Source: Septoria linicola (Eukaryota > Ascomycota > Dothideomycetes > Mycosphaerellales > Mycosphaerellaceae). From it: 64,000 nt of DNA. The notes under the pieces are model-generated. The model searched no databases, was not told the origin of the DNA, and saw nothing but the letters and a program-made list of their open reading frames with translations. This document shows positions 49,665 through 60,837 of the stretch, one piece after another. Position 1 is the first letter of the stretch; every line of letters starts with the position of its first letter. A program made the position numbers and the translations under genes. The stretch covers positions 1,302,001-1,366,000 of the forward strand of contig CP099420.1 of the NCBI GenBank assembly GCA_024114885.1. The letters run 5' to 3'.

Positions 49665-49968
49665 GGAATAGTTAAGGCTATCTTACTAGATATATAGACT
49701 CTAACTATATAATAGATAAAACTAATAGAGTCTTAATCCTTAGATATATCTTCTTCCTTTATAGTATACTAATCTCGTAGATAAGCAAGAAGTAGAAATC
49801 TATAGCTATATCTATAATAGAAGCTAAATATATAGCTATAGGAGTATATATAAAATAGTTATAGTTCCTTAGTACTCTTTTAAAAGAGCTTAGATACCTA
49901 GAGTTAGTAAGAGAATGTTCTTACTAACTAAGGATCCTTAGTAACTAGGAAGCTATTACTAGAATTAG
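49665..49968 (+). pseudogene. Copia D gag-pol, third segment
   Basis: The RNase H core of Copia D between F and G, including the RYIDSNYIIDKTNRV-like and IIEA stretches seen in A at about 3660-3960. Copia G interrupts it after ATTAG (49964-49968). RIP changes include GAA to AAA type replacements at conserved acidic positions. Confidence 0.92.
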
Positions 49969-50246
49969 TGTTAAAAGTGGAGAGCGTTTATAGATACTAT
50001 ATAATGTTAAGGAGGGTATAGCGTAGTAAAGAAGAATAGGGGATCAATCTTGAACTAACTTATATATATAGTATAGTAGTAATATGCTAGGAACTAAATA
50101 CAAAGTTGATTAAGTTAGTTATCTAAGAAGAGAAGAGAGAGAAGCAAGATATACCTCTTACTAAGCCTTAGGTGGATGCCTTAGGTATCTAGAACTATGC
50201 TTAGAAGTCTATATCTAGACTGACTATCTAGGATACATTCTTAATA
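49969..50246 (-). repeat. Copia G 3' LTR
   Basis: A 278-bp LTR, plus-strand termini TGTTAA and TTAATA, flanked by ATTAG. Confidence 0.95.
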
Positions 50247-50908
50247 CTCCTACTTATACTATATAGTCAGATCTTTTAATAGATCATCTATAGTACTCAA
50301 ATACTAGTCCTAATCTTGATTAGTTATTAAGTACTTGCTTTTCAGACTAATAACTAGACAGTACTAACTGTTAATCTAACAAACTTTCTATACTACTATC
50401 TCCTATAAAAAGGTAAAAGAAATACCTTCTATAAGATCTTCCTCCTCTCTTATATAGGAGTGGATTGTTTAGGATATAGACTATCTAGTAAGTTGCCCCT
50501 ATCCTTTCTTATAGCTAATTCTAACAGCTCCCTAGATTCCTTATAGCCTAGTCCCTTACTTAGTTATATTCTATATAGCTTCTTAGTTCCCTAATAGTCT
50601 TTAGGGTATACTATTCTTAGCTATAGGGATCTTGTATTAAGCTAGGGAGTAGAGTAACTATACACTAGTAGAGGAGATAATAGCTACTATAGAGGAGGTC
50701 TTTAATATTAACTAGTACTTGGCCTCAGGGGGTGTCTAGTTCAGCTAGGTGCTATATAGTAATATTGTAGTTAGTAATAGGTCTAATATTAGTAAGGGCA
50801 TTTAGGACTTTATAAAGTCTAACTAAGGAGGAGTTAAGTAACTAAAATCTTTCTTTTAGACTCCTCTTAGTTCAGCTCTAAGGCTTAGAGTTATCTTTTA
50901 CATATCTC

Positions 50909-53900
50909 TTATATAAGGTAGAGCTGCCTTATAAACTCCTGAAACTATAGTCCATTCTTTGGCTTAGTAAGACTATCTACTACTATCTCTTTTATATTCA
51001 TATATTCTATAGAGATAAGTCTGTTCTACTAGAGCTTTCTTATAGCATTGTATAAGATATTAATGTATTTGGACTTATTATAAACATATAAGTCCTTAAC
51101 TAGAGTAAGGGCAGCTTAGTTATTACCTTTTAGCTAAATTGGCCTAATTCTAGTAACAGTTTCCTAGTTACTAAGGATCCTTAGTTAGTAAGAACATTCT
51201 CTTACTAACTCTAGGTATCTAAGCTCTCTTAAAAGAGTACTAAGGAACTGTGACTGTTTTATATATACTCCTATAGCTATATATTTAGCTTCTATTATAG
51301 ATATAGCTACAGATTTCTACTTCTTACTTATCTAGGAGATTAGTATACTACAAAGGAAGAAGACATATCTAAGGATTGAGACTCTGTTAGTCTTGTCCAT
51401 TGTATAGTTAGAGTCTATATATCTAGTAAGGTAGCCTTGACTATTCCTTAAGTATCTTAGACTAAGGTCTAGGTTTGATCTCAGGTATCTAGTTAGCTTC
51501 TTTAGAGCCTTCATGTGTCCTACTATTAGATTACTAACATAGGAGCTTAATCTTCTAAGGGTAAATGAAATATCTAGTCTTATAACAGTTATAAGCTATA
51601 TCTATGTTCTAATAATGGATTAGTACTCCTATTTGTTACACCTTTTATTATTTAGTCTAGTAGGCTTCAGACTTTTATAGCTGTCTATTAGTGAAAGAGT
51701 TAGTAATATAGTCTCTTAACCTATTCCTATCTTAGCTAGGTTCTCTTAGATATAGTGCTTCTAGTCAAGTTTCAGCTAGCCTTGCTATCTATTTCTTGTT
51801 AGTCTTATTCTAAGAATCTTGTCTAGTTCTCTAAGATCTTTAATCTTAAAGACCTTGCTAAGTTAGTCTTTAAACTAGAGGACATCTTCTAGTCTCTCTA
51901 CAGTAATAGGTATGTTATTAACATAGATCAGGATTATTAGGTCTTTCCTTTTCTTGTAGATTAGAAGATATAGGTCTACTTCTAATTGTCTAAATCCTAT
52001 TCCTTTCAGCTTTAATATACATAGCTGATTCTAGTCTCTTATAGCTTACTTTAGCCTATAGAGACTCCTTAGAACTTATAAGACTATACTAGTTAGTAGG
52101 TCAATACCTAGTAGTAGGATCATATAGATATCCTTATATAGGGTGCTCTCTATAAATACATTATTTATATCTACTTAGTGTAGAACCAGGTCCTTCTTAT
52201 AGACTACAGCCATGAATCCTCTTAGAGTATCCTACCTAACTATAGGGGCAAAAGTTTCTATATAGTCTACTCTATACTTTTAGAAGAACCCTCTTATAAC
52301 TAGTCTTGCCTTAAACTTTTTAATAGCTCTACTAAGCTTTCTCTTAATATTAAAGACCTATCTTAAGGTGACTAGGTTAGCCCCTTTTAGTAGGACTACT
52401 ATAGTCTAGGTGTTATTGCTTGTAAGTATATCTAGCTCCTTCTAAATAGCTTCTTACTAGAGATAACCCTATTTAGGATCACTTACTACTTCCTTGTAGT
52501 TCTTTAGGATTAGAACCTCCTATTTATGTATTCCTACTTTTTTAGTAGCTGAGAATGTAATCTCTTTAACTTCCTCTAAGAATTCTAGGTCCTATAGGAT
52601 GCCTAGGTTAATAGAGCTTATAGCTAAGAAGAAAGTCTAATACTCTAGGAGCATTTCCTTGTCTAGCTAACTATTCTAATCTAGCTTAAGCCTGATTAGC
52701 TTTAGCTTCTAGTTAAATCTATTAAGTTCTTAGGATACTTTCCTCTTTCTAAGGGTTTACCTTAGAGCTATCTACTCCTAATCTACCTCTATAGTTTCTT
52801 AGGTAGAATTCTTAGATTCTTTCTTAACTTTCTTTTAGTCTAGGAATTTTCTATACTCTCCTATATCTTCTAGTAGAGGTAGAAGTTATATAAAGAGTTT
52901 CTTTCCTTCCTAAACCTGTACTAATAGCTAAGGGAGAGGAGGCTTCTACTAGCCTAGACTAGGAGCACCTAGGGTACTCCTACTAGCTTGTAGAGTAGGC
53001 TAGCTAATAGTTCTTAGCCTTCTAATAGGTCTTCTTTCTAGAGCTAAACTAGGGAGATTCTTGATCTTAATATTTAAGTCTAATTCTCTACCTAGCTTAT
53101 CTTTAAAGAAGATTATATTAGTATACTACTTAATAGCCTTTATATCTGGCTCCTAGAACTTCTATACCTTTACTGTGTTATTATAGTATCTAACAAATAT
53201 AGTATCCTTTCCTCTGTTTATTAGTTTGTTACTCCTTACCTACTAAGGCTATACTCTTACATCTATATATACTATAGCTCTATATCCCTATACCTTAAGG
53301 TAGGAGACTATTAGTTTGATCCTATTAAAAGCTTTATTAGGTAAGAGCTTGAATCTTTTAATATTAGGTCTATTTAGAAGCTTGTTCCTTATATACACCT
53401 ATACTTTAAGGGCTTCTAGCTAAAACTTAATAGGTATCTTGCTTTCTTTAAGTATTGCTCTAATAGAGGCCTCTAATATTTAGATAGACCTCTTAACTAC
53501 TCTATTCTAGAGTAAATTGTAGGCCTTAGTTAGCTTAAGGGTGATTCTAAAGTCCTTCTCCTACTATTTAATTAAAGTAGTAATCTCTCTAGCATTGTTA
53601 GCCCTCACAGACTTAAGGAGTGCTACTAACTGCCTTTCTACCTTAATCCTCTAGTTCTAAAGAGTAGTTAGTGTATCTGATCTAGCCTTAAGTAGAAATA
53701 CCTATTTCTTTCTTAAGAAGTTATTAATAATCTCAAGCTACTATATAAAACCTTTTACTAATAATAGTAATAGTCTATAGATATCTACTAATATAAGGGC
53801 TAATCTTTTAGGTCTTCTCTTAATAGACTTGCCTAGGTGTTTCTTTATCTTGCCTATTATATAGATCCTACACTTATACTCTTCCTAGTTAGGAATTAGA

Positions 53901-55882
53901 ATTCTTTCCTTTAGGTTAGTAACTTTATAAAGGTTTAAGAGTAACCCTCTTCTAAAGTGTGCAAATCTTCTATACTATAGCTCCTACTGTTTTAGATCCT
54001 TCTCTAATAGGGCAGTATAGGCATTGTTAACCTCTATAGGATTATATAGTAAGTAATATAACTTTTCCTATAGGAGAGGTAATATCTTACTAATAAATAG
54101 AACACCTCTAACTAGCTTAGTCTTTATAACTGTTTAGCTATCTAGGGAGGTAAGAGTGAAATTAGGCTTCTAGACTCTAAATTGCTTACTAAACTGATCC
54201 TATAATATAAGATTTACTCCAAGATTAGGAACAAATAGTACCCTATTAAGTAGAACTTCTCCTCCTAAGATTCCCTTTATCTATACTAGTCTAGAGTAGG
54301 TTATATAGAGGTATCCTCCTCCTACCTTGATCTACACTTTCTTCCTTAGTAGCTTTACTAATCTAAAGAAGGACAGTTAGTTAGTTATATAGGATAAGGT
54401 ATAGGAATCTAAGAGCTATTCTTAGGGTAACAACTTGCCTTTAGCCTTAATTGTAGAATAGGCTAACTTATCTTGGTTATTATCTTCTAATAGGGAATTA
54501 TTATTGCTTCTAGAACTAGAGTGAGTTCTAGAATTAGAACTAGAACTAGACTCCTAGGCTGAAAATCCTTTCTTTAGAAGCTTTCTAGACTTTTCTATCC
54601 TTTGAAGCTACTTACCTATTTTCTGGACAACCTTCTTCAGCTTATTATATAATAATAACTTATAGACAGCTTTCTTAATATGTCTAGTATTCCTTAGTAA
54701 AGAGGATCTTCTAACCCTCCCTCTAAGGAATAATCCCTAAGAGTCCTTCTAGTTCTTAGTACTATTTCTCTACTAGGATAGTTTCTTAGTAGTAGGGAGG
54801 TTAGGACAATCCTTCAACTAGTGCTTCCCTTTCTTATAGAGCTAGTATATTAGTAGGGACTTTCCTTAGTAGGGCTGCCTAGAATAGAATATAGCCAGAC
54901 CTATATCTATCTTGTCTAGATTATCTCTTACCTCTTAGGACTTAAGTAGAAGGAGAACAGTGTCTATATCTAAGGATGGTTAGGTTATAATAGCATCCTT
55001 AGCTGCTTAGTATAATATAGGTAGGGACTGTAGGAGATGTTTCAGCCTTTTCTCTTAGCTCTAGTAGTAGGCTTCCTAAGGATCAATCTTAGTAATCCTC
55101 TTGCCTAGGCCTCTAAGGTGTCTCTATGCTTCCCTAATTGTCTTATTAGGTGATATCCTAAATGTAATAAACTGCTTAATCAGACCTATAGTATAGGACT
55201 TTAGGACTCTATTATACTTGTTCTAGAGAATCACCTATATCTTAGCTACTAGTGTAGTAACATACTATGTCTCTAGCTCTATCTTATTATCTTTACTAAT
55301 ACTATATCTAATACTAAACCTATATACTGTATTGTCTTTTAAGAAGTGTTGATTCTAAGTGACATGTATCTAAAGACTAGTGTCCTACTAAACTATATAT
55401 AAGTTCCCTCTAACAATTAGTTAGCTGATTGCCTAGAACTGGTCCTTTCCTTCTAGCTTATCTATCTATAGCTTAAACTATCTCTTCTAGTTAGTTCTGT
55501 CCAGGATTAGAATCCTTTGGCTCTTCTTGTCCTCTTAGTCTATTATAGAAATAGGTGAATAGAATGAATAATTAGTAGAATGCTTTAGACCAGCTAAGGA
55601 TTCTAGAGAAGGGTAATTTCTTATAGTAGGGAGACTAGCTCTAAGGGATAGGGATTCCTCGTATTTAGGAAATTACTAAGACTCAGATCTTTCTCTCTTA
55701 GTAGAGTTTCTATTACTAGGTAGTAGGAAGGCCAAGTAGCCTCTTCTGACTCTAGTGATGCTAGGTGCAATAGTAGAGAACTAGGCAGGTATTAATAAAG
55801 TAGAAACATACTACTATCTTATAGAGATCTTTACTAACTTGTATACTACTAGGTATAAACTAGCTTCGTTAGTAATATAGTT
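50909..55882 (-). pseudogene. Copia G gag-pol
   Basis: Minus-strand gag-pol ending in TAA at 50911-50909, with Gag, protease, integrase, RT and RNase H in order. An ATG-started 60-codon stretch at 51514-51332 is a surviving part of RNase H (MKALKKLTRYLRSN...), not a separate gene. Elsewhere stops at Trp/Gln codons persist. The frame is followed upstream to about 55882, near the leader hairpin (55935-55954), without a clear start codon. Light RIP suggests that G is among the youngest insertions. Confidence 0.9.
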
Positions 55883-55973
55883 AGGGAAACTTCTAGGCCC
55901 TAAATGTTTTCTATAAACTATAAGGGATACAAGTAACCTATACTAACATAGGTTACTCCTATTCAGTGCATAA

Positions 55974-55989
55974 ACCCGGGCTCATAACC
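55974..55989 (-). other. Copia G primer-binding site
   Basis: On the element strand it reads GGTTATGAGCCCGGGT, abutting the 5' LTR. It is identical to F and matches the initiator tRNA-Met anticodon arm. Confidence 0.78.
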
Positions 55990-56267
55990 TATTAAAAGTG
56001 GAGGGCGTTTATAGATACTACACAATGTCAAGGAGGGTATAGCGTAGTAAAGAAGAATAGGGGATCAATCTTGAACTAACTTATACACACAGTGTAGTAG
56101 TAATATGCTAGGAACCAAATACAAAGTTAATTGAGTTAGTTATCTAAGAAGAGAAGAGAGAGAAGCAAGATGTACCTCTTACCAAGCCTCAGGTGGATGC
56201 CTTAGGCATCCAGAACCATGCTTAGAAGTCCATATCCAGACTGACTATCTAGGATACATTCTTAACA
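55990..56267 (-). repeat. Copia G 5' LTR
   Basis: A 278-bp LTR, plus-strand termini TATTAA and TTAACA, followed by the duplicated ATTAG. Confidence 0.95.
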
Positions 56268-56517
56268 ATTAGGCTAATTTAGCTAAAAGGTAACAACTAA
56301 GCTACCCTTACTCTAGTTAAGGACTTATATGTTTATAATAAGTCTAAACATATTAATATCTTATATAATACTATAAGAAAGCTCTAGTAGAACAGACTTA
56401 TCTCTATTAAATATATAAACATAAAAGAGATAGTAGTAGATAGTCTTACTAAGCTAAAGAATAGACTATAGTTTCAGGAGTTTATAAGGTAGCTCTACCT
56501 TATATAAGAGATATATA
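56268..56517 (+). pseudogene. Copia D gag-pol, C-terminal segment
   Basis: The last part of D's polyprotein, from the RNase H C-terminus to a TAA at 56515-56517, collinear with 3958-4197 of element A. The 652 bp that follow, up to the 3' LTR, are the untranslated region with the conserved stem-loop. Confidence 0.92.
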
Positions 56518-57169
56518 AAAGATAACTCTAAGCCTTAGAGTTAAACTAAGAGGAGTCTAAAAGAAAGATTTTAGTTACTTAACTCCTCCTTAGTTAGACT
56601 TTATAAAGTCCTAAATACTCTTACTAATATTAGACCTATTACTAACTATAATATTACTATATAGTACCTAGCTAAACTAGATACCTCCTAAGGCCAAGTA
56701 CTAGTTAATATTAAAGACCTCCTCTATAGTAGCTATTATCTCCTCTACTAGTATATAGTTACTCTACTCTCTAGCTTAATATAAGATCCCTATAGCTAAG
56801 AATAGTATACCCTAAAGGCTATTAGGGAACTAAGAAGCTATATAGAATATAACTAAGTAGGGGACTAGGCTATAAGGAATCTAGGGAGCTATTAGAATTA
56901 GCTATAAGAAAGGATAGGGGCAACTTACTAGATAGTCTATGTCCTAAACAATCTACTCCTATATAAGAGAGGAGGAAGATCTTATAGAAGGTATTTCTTT
57001 TGCCTTTTTATAAGAGATAGTAGTATAGAAAGTTTATTAGATTAATAGTTAGTACTATCTAGTTATTAGTCTAAAAAGTAAGTACTTAATAACTAATTAA
57101 GATTAGGACTAGTATTTGAGTACTATAGATAATCTATTAAAAGATCTAACTATATAGTATAAGTAGGAG

Positions 57170-57446
57170 TATTAAGAATGTATCCTAGATAGTTAGTCTA
57201 GATATAGACTTCTAAGCATAGTTCTAGATGCCTAAGGCATCCACCTAAGGCTTAGTAAGAGGTATATCTTGCTTCTCTTTCTTCTCTTCTTAGATAACTA
57301 ACTTAATTAACTTTGTATTTAGTTCCTAGTATATTACTACTATACTATATATATAAGTTAGTTCAAGATTAATCCCCTATTCTTCTTTACTACGCTATAC
57401 CCTTCTTAATATTATATAGTATATAACACGCCCTCTACTTTTAACA
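57170..57446 (+). repeat. Copia D 3' LTR
   Basis: A 277-bp LTR matching 32238-32514. It starts TATTAAGAATG, ends TTAACA, and is followed by the duplicated ATAGT. Confidence 0.95.
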
Positions 57447-60393
57447 ATAGTAGAGAATATAATCTTTTTAACTTCTTTTAAGAATTCTAGGTCCTATAGG
57501 ATATCTAGGTTAATAGAGCTTATAACTAAAAAGAAAGCCTAATACTCTAGAAGTATTTCTTTATCTAGCTAACTATTCTAATCTAACTTAAGCCTAATTA
57601 GCTTTAGCTTCTAGTTAAATCTATTAAGTTCTTAAGATACTTTCCTCTTTCTAAGAGCTTGTTTTAGGACTATCTACTTCTAATCTATTTTTATAGTTTC
57701 TTAGATAGAATTCTTAGATTCTTTCTTAACTTTCCTTTAGTCTAGGAATTTTCTATACTCTCCTATATCTTCTAGTAGAAGTAGAAGTTATATAAAGAGT
57801 TTCTTTCCTTCCTAAACCTATACTAATAGCTAAGGTAGAGAAGGCTTCTACTAGCTTAGACTAGGAGCACCTAAGGTACTTCTACTAACTTATAGAGTAG
57901 GCTAGCTAATAGTTCTTAGCCTTCTAATAGGTCTTCTTTCTAGAGCTAAACTAGAGAGATTCTTAATCTTAATATTTAAGTCTAATTCTCTACCTAGCTT
58001 ATTTTTAAAGAAGATTATATTAGTATACTACTTAATAGCCTTTATATCTAGCTTCTAGAACTTCTATACCTTTACTATATTATTATAGTATCTAATAAAC
58101 ATAGTATCCTTCTCTCTATTTATTAGTTTATTACTCCTTATCTACTAAGGCTATACTCTTATATCTATATATACTATAGCTCTATATCTCTATATCTTAA
58201 GGTAGGAGACTATTAGTTTAATTCTATTAAAAGCTTTATTAGGTAAGAGCTTAAATCTCTTAATATTAGGTCTATTTAAGAGCTTGTTCCTTATATATAC
58301 CTATACTTTAAGAGTTTCTAGCTAAAACTTAATAGGTATCTTACTCTCTTTAAGTATTACTCTAATAGAGGCCTCTAATATTTAGATAGACCTCTTAACT
58401 ACTCTATTCTAGAGTAAATTATAGGCCTTAGTTAGCTTAAGAGTAATTCTAAAGTCCTTCTCCTACTATTTAATTAAAGTAGTAATCTCTCTAGTATTAT
58501 TAGCTTTTATAGACTTAAGGAGTACTACTAACTATCTTTCTACCTTAATCCTCTAGTTCTAAAGAGTAGTTAGTATATCTAATCTAGCTTTAAGTAGAAA
58601 TGCCTATTTCTTTCTTAAGAAGTTATTAATAATCTTAAGCTACTATATAAAACCTTTTACTAATAATAGTAATAGTCTATAGATATCTACTAATATAAGA
58701 GCTAATCTTTTAGGTCTTCTCTTAATAGACTTACCTAGGTATTTCTTTATCTTACCTATTATATAGATCCTATACTTATATTCTTCCTAGCTAGGAATTA
58801 GAATTCTTTCCTTTAGGTTAGTAACTTTATAAAGGTTTAAGAGTAACTCTCTTCTAAAGTATATAAATCTTCTATACTATAGCTCCTACTATTTTAGATC
58901 CTTCTCTAATAGGGTAGTATAGGTATTATTAACCTCTATAGGATTATATAGTAAGTAATATAACTTTTCTTATAAAAGAGGTAATATTTTATTAATAAAT
59001 AGAATACCTCTAACTAGCTTAGTCTTTATAACTATTTAGCTATCTAAGGAGGTAAGAGTAAAATTAGGCTTCTAGACTCTAAATTACTTACTAAACTAAT
59101 CCTATAATATAAGATTTACTCTAAGATTAGGAATAAATAGTACTTTATTAAATAGAACTTCTCTTTCTAAGATTCTTTTTATCTATACTAGTCTAGAGTA
59201 GGTTATATAGAGGTATCCTCCTTCTACCTTAATCTATACTTTCTTCTTTAGTAGCTTTACTAATCTAAAGAAAGATAGTTAGTTAATTATATAGGATAAG
59301 GTATAGGAATCTAAGAGCTATTCTTAGAGTAATAACTTATCTTTAGCCTTAATTATAGAATAGGCTAACTTATCTTAGTTATTATCTTCTAATAGAGAAT
59401 TATTATTACTTCTAGAACTAGAGTAAGTTCTAGAATTAGAACTAGAACTAGACTCCTAGGCTAAAAATCTTTTCTTTAGAAGCTTTCTAGACTTTTCTAT
59501 TCTCTAAAGCTACTTACCTATTCTCTAAATAACCTTCTTTAGCTTATTATATAATAATAACTTATAGATAGCTTTCTTAATATATCTAGTATTCCTTAGT
59601 AAAGAGGATTTTCTAACTTTCTTTCTAAGGAATAATTCTTAAAAGTTTTTCTAGTTCTTAGTACTATTTCTCTACTAGAATAGTTTCTTAGTAGTAGAGA
59701 GGTTAGGATAATCTTTTAGCTAGTATTTCTCTTTCTTATAGAGCTAGTATATTAGTAGAGACTTTCCTTAGTAGAGCTATCTAGAATAGAATATAGCTAA
59801 ACCTATATCTATCTTATCTAGATTATCTCTTACCTTTTAGGACTTAAGTAGAAGGAGAATAGTATCTATATCTAAGAATAGTTAGGTTATAATAGTATCT
59901 TTAGCTACTTAGTATAATATAGGTAGGGACTATAGGAGATATTTTAGTCTTTTCTCTTAGCTCTAGTAGTAAGCTTCTTAAGGATTAATCTTAGTAATCC
60001 TCTTACCTAGGCTTCTAAGGTATCTCTATACTTCTCTAATTATCTTATTAAATAATATCCTAAATATAATAAACTACTTAATTAGACCTATAGTATAGGA
60101 CTTTAGGACTCTATTATACTTATTCTAGAGAATTATCTATATCTTAGCTACTAGTATAGTAATATACTATATCTCTAGCTCTATCTTATTATTTTTACTA
60201 ATACTATATCTAATACTAAACCTATATACTATATTGTCTTTTAAGAAGTATTGATTCTAAGTAATATATATCTAGAGACTAGTATCTTACTAAACTATAT
60301 ATAGGTTCCCTCTAATAATTAGTTAGCTAATTACCTAGAACTAGTCTTTTCCTTCTAGCTTATCTATCTATAGCTTAAACTATTTCTTCTAGT
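57447..60393 (-). pseudogene. Copia C gag-pol, upstream part
   Basis: Minus-strand gag, protease and integrase of Copia C, continuing from 32237 after Copia D is removed. The sequence is collinear with the other copies from the integrase/RT linker up to a point in gag about 500 bp short of the expected 5' LTR, where Gypsy-2 begins. The zinc-knuckle region is around 59740. It is strongly RIP-mutated with many stops. Confidence 0.9.
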
Positions 60394-60832
60394 TAGTAAT
60401 AGATAATAACTACCCTAATACTAACCCTCTAGGTAGGTATAAGAGTAGTCGCTATAGAACAAGACCTGTTCGGAGAGTAATAGTCTTATAATACGTATAT
60501 TAACTAGTAGTAACGAGCTTAAAATAGTAGCTCTAGGACTAAGAGCCTTATACTAGGACCGTAGGACATTGAATTAATCAAGTAGAGTAAATATTACTAT
60601 CTTAGAAACGAGCTACTACCTTGCTTTTATACTAAAACTACTAAGCACGGTATATAGGTAAGCCTTTACCTTACTAATCCTCTCTTTCTTAGTATCTAAC
60701 TAGACACCTAACTACTCGTAGAGCCTTCTTAGAATTACTTAAAACTAGCTAGTTTTCCTATTAAAGTCTATTAAACTTTCAATTAGAGGCCTATTAAATA
60801 GTTACCTTTTCTAACAATAACTACTAAAAACA
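60394..60832 (-). repeat. Gypsy-2 3' LTR (439 bp)
   Basis: The reverse complement of 29460-29898 with scattered transitions, and the same length and end points. It ends at CTAAAAACA on the plus strand. Confidence 0.93.
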
Positions 60833-60837
60833 CCTTC

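Larger units (their letters stand above)
49969..56267 (-). mobile_element. Copia G, complete element nested in Copia D
   Basis: 6299 bp, with LTRs at 49969-50246 and 55990-56267. The duplication ATTAG is at 49964-49968 and 56268-56272. It is the least mutated copy by eye and keeps the only sizeable stop-free Copia stretch in the window (51332-51514). Confidence 0.96.
32238..57446 (+). mobile_element. Copia D, complete element carrying E, F and G
   Basis: A plus-strand Copia with both LTRs (32238-32514 and 57170-57446) and the duplication ATAGT at 32233-32237 and 57447-57451. Three minus-strand Copias (E, F, G) interrupt its pol. The four D segments are 32238-36577, 42877-43365, 49665-49968 and 56268-57446; the first five bases of each later segment are duplicated target sequence. 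Joined in order they follow element A closely. It is more strongly RIP-mutated than its passengers, so it had been mutated before or for longer than them. Confidence 0.95.
10224..60393 (-). mobile_element. Copia C, old host element in four pieces
   Basis: Four segments together make one minus-strand Copia: an LTR piece at 10224-10462, the LTR tail plus 3' internal region at 29899-32237, and the upstream gag-pol part at 57447-60393. Its 5' end is beyond Gypsy-2, off the window. The Gypsy-1 and Gypsy-2 LTR termini are intact where they meet C, whereas C is interrupted mid-sequence, so the Gypsies inserted into C and not the reverse. Copia D interrupts pol at 32237/57447 with duplication ATAGT on both sides. 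C is among the most heavily RIP-mutated copies, as expected for the outermost element. Confidence 0.75.

Noticed and set aside
51332..51514. A 60-codon ATG-started ORF as an independent gene
   Set aside because: It is a stop-free piece of Copia G RNase H, collinear with about 3590-3780 of element A.
36578..56267. E, F and G as an assembly duplication of one element
   Set aside because: Each has a different 5-bp duplication and different scattered transitions.
29899..60393. Copia C inserted between two pre-existing Gypsy LTRs
   Set aside because: The Gypsy LTRs end at their own termini while C is broken mid-LTR and mid-gag, and the missing LTR piece of C is at 10224-10462. The Gypsies are the later insertions.
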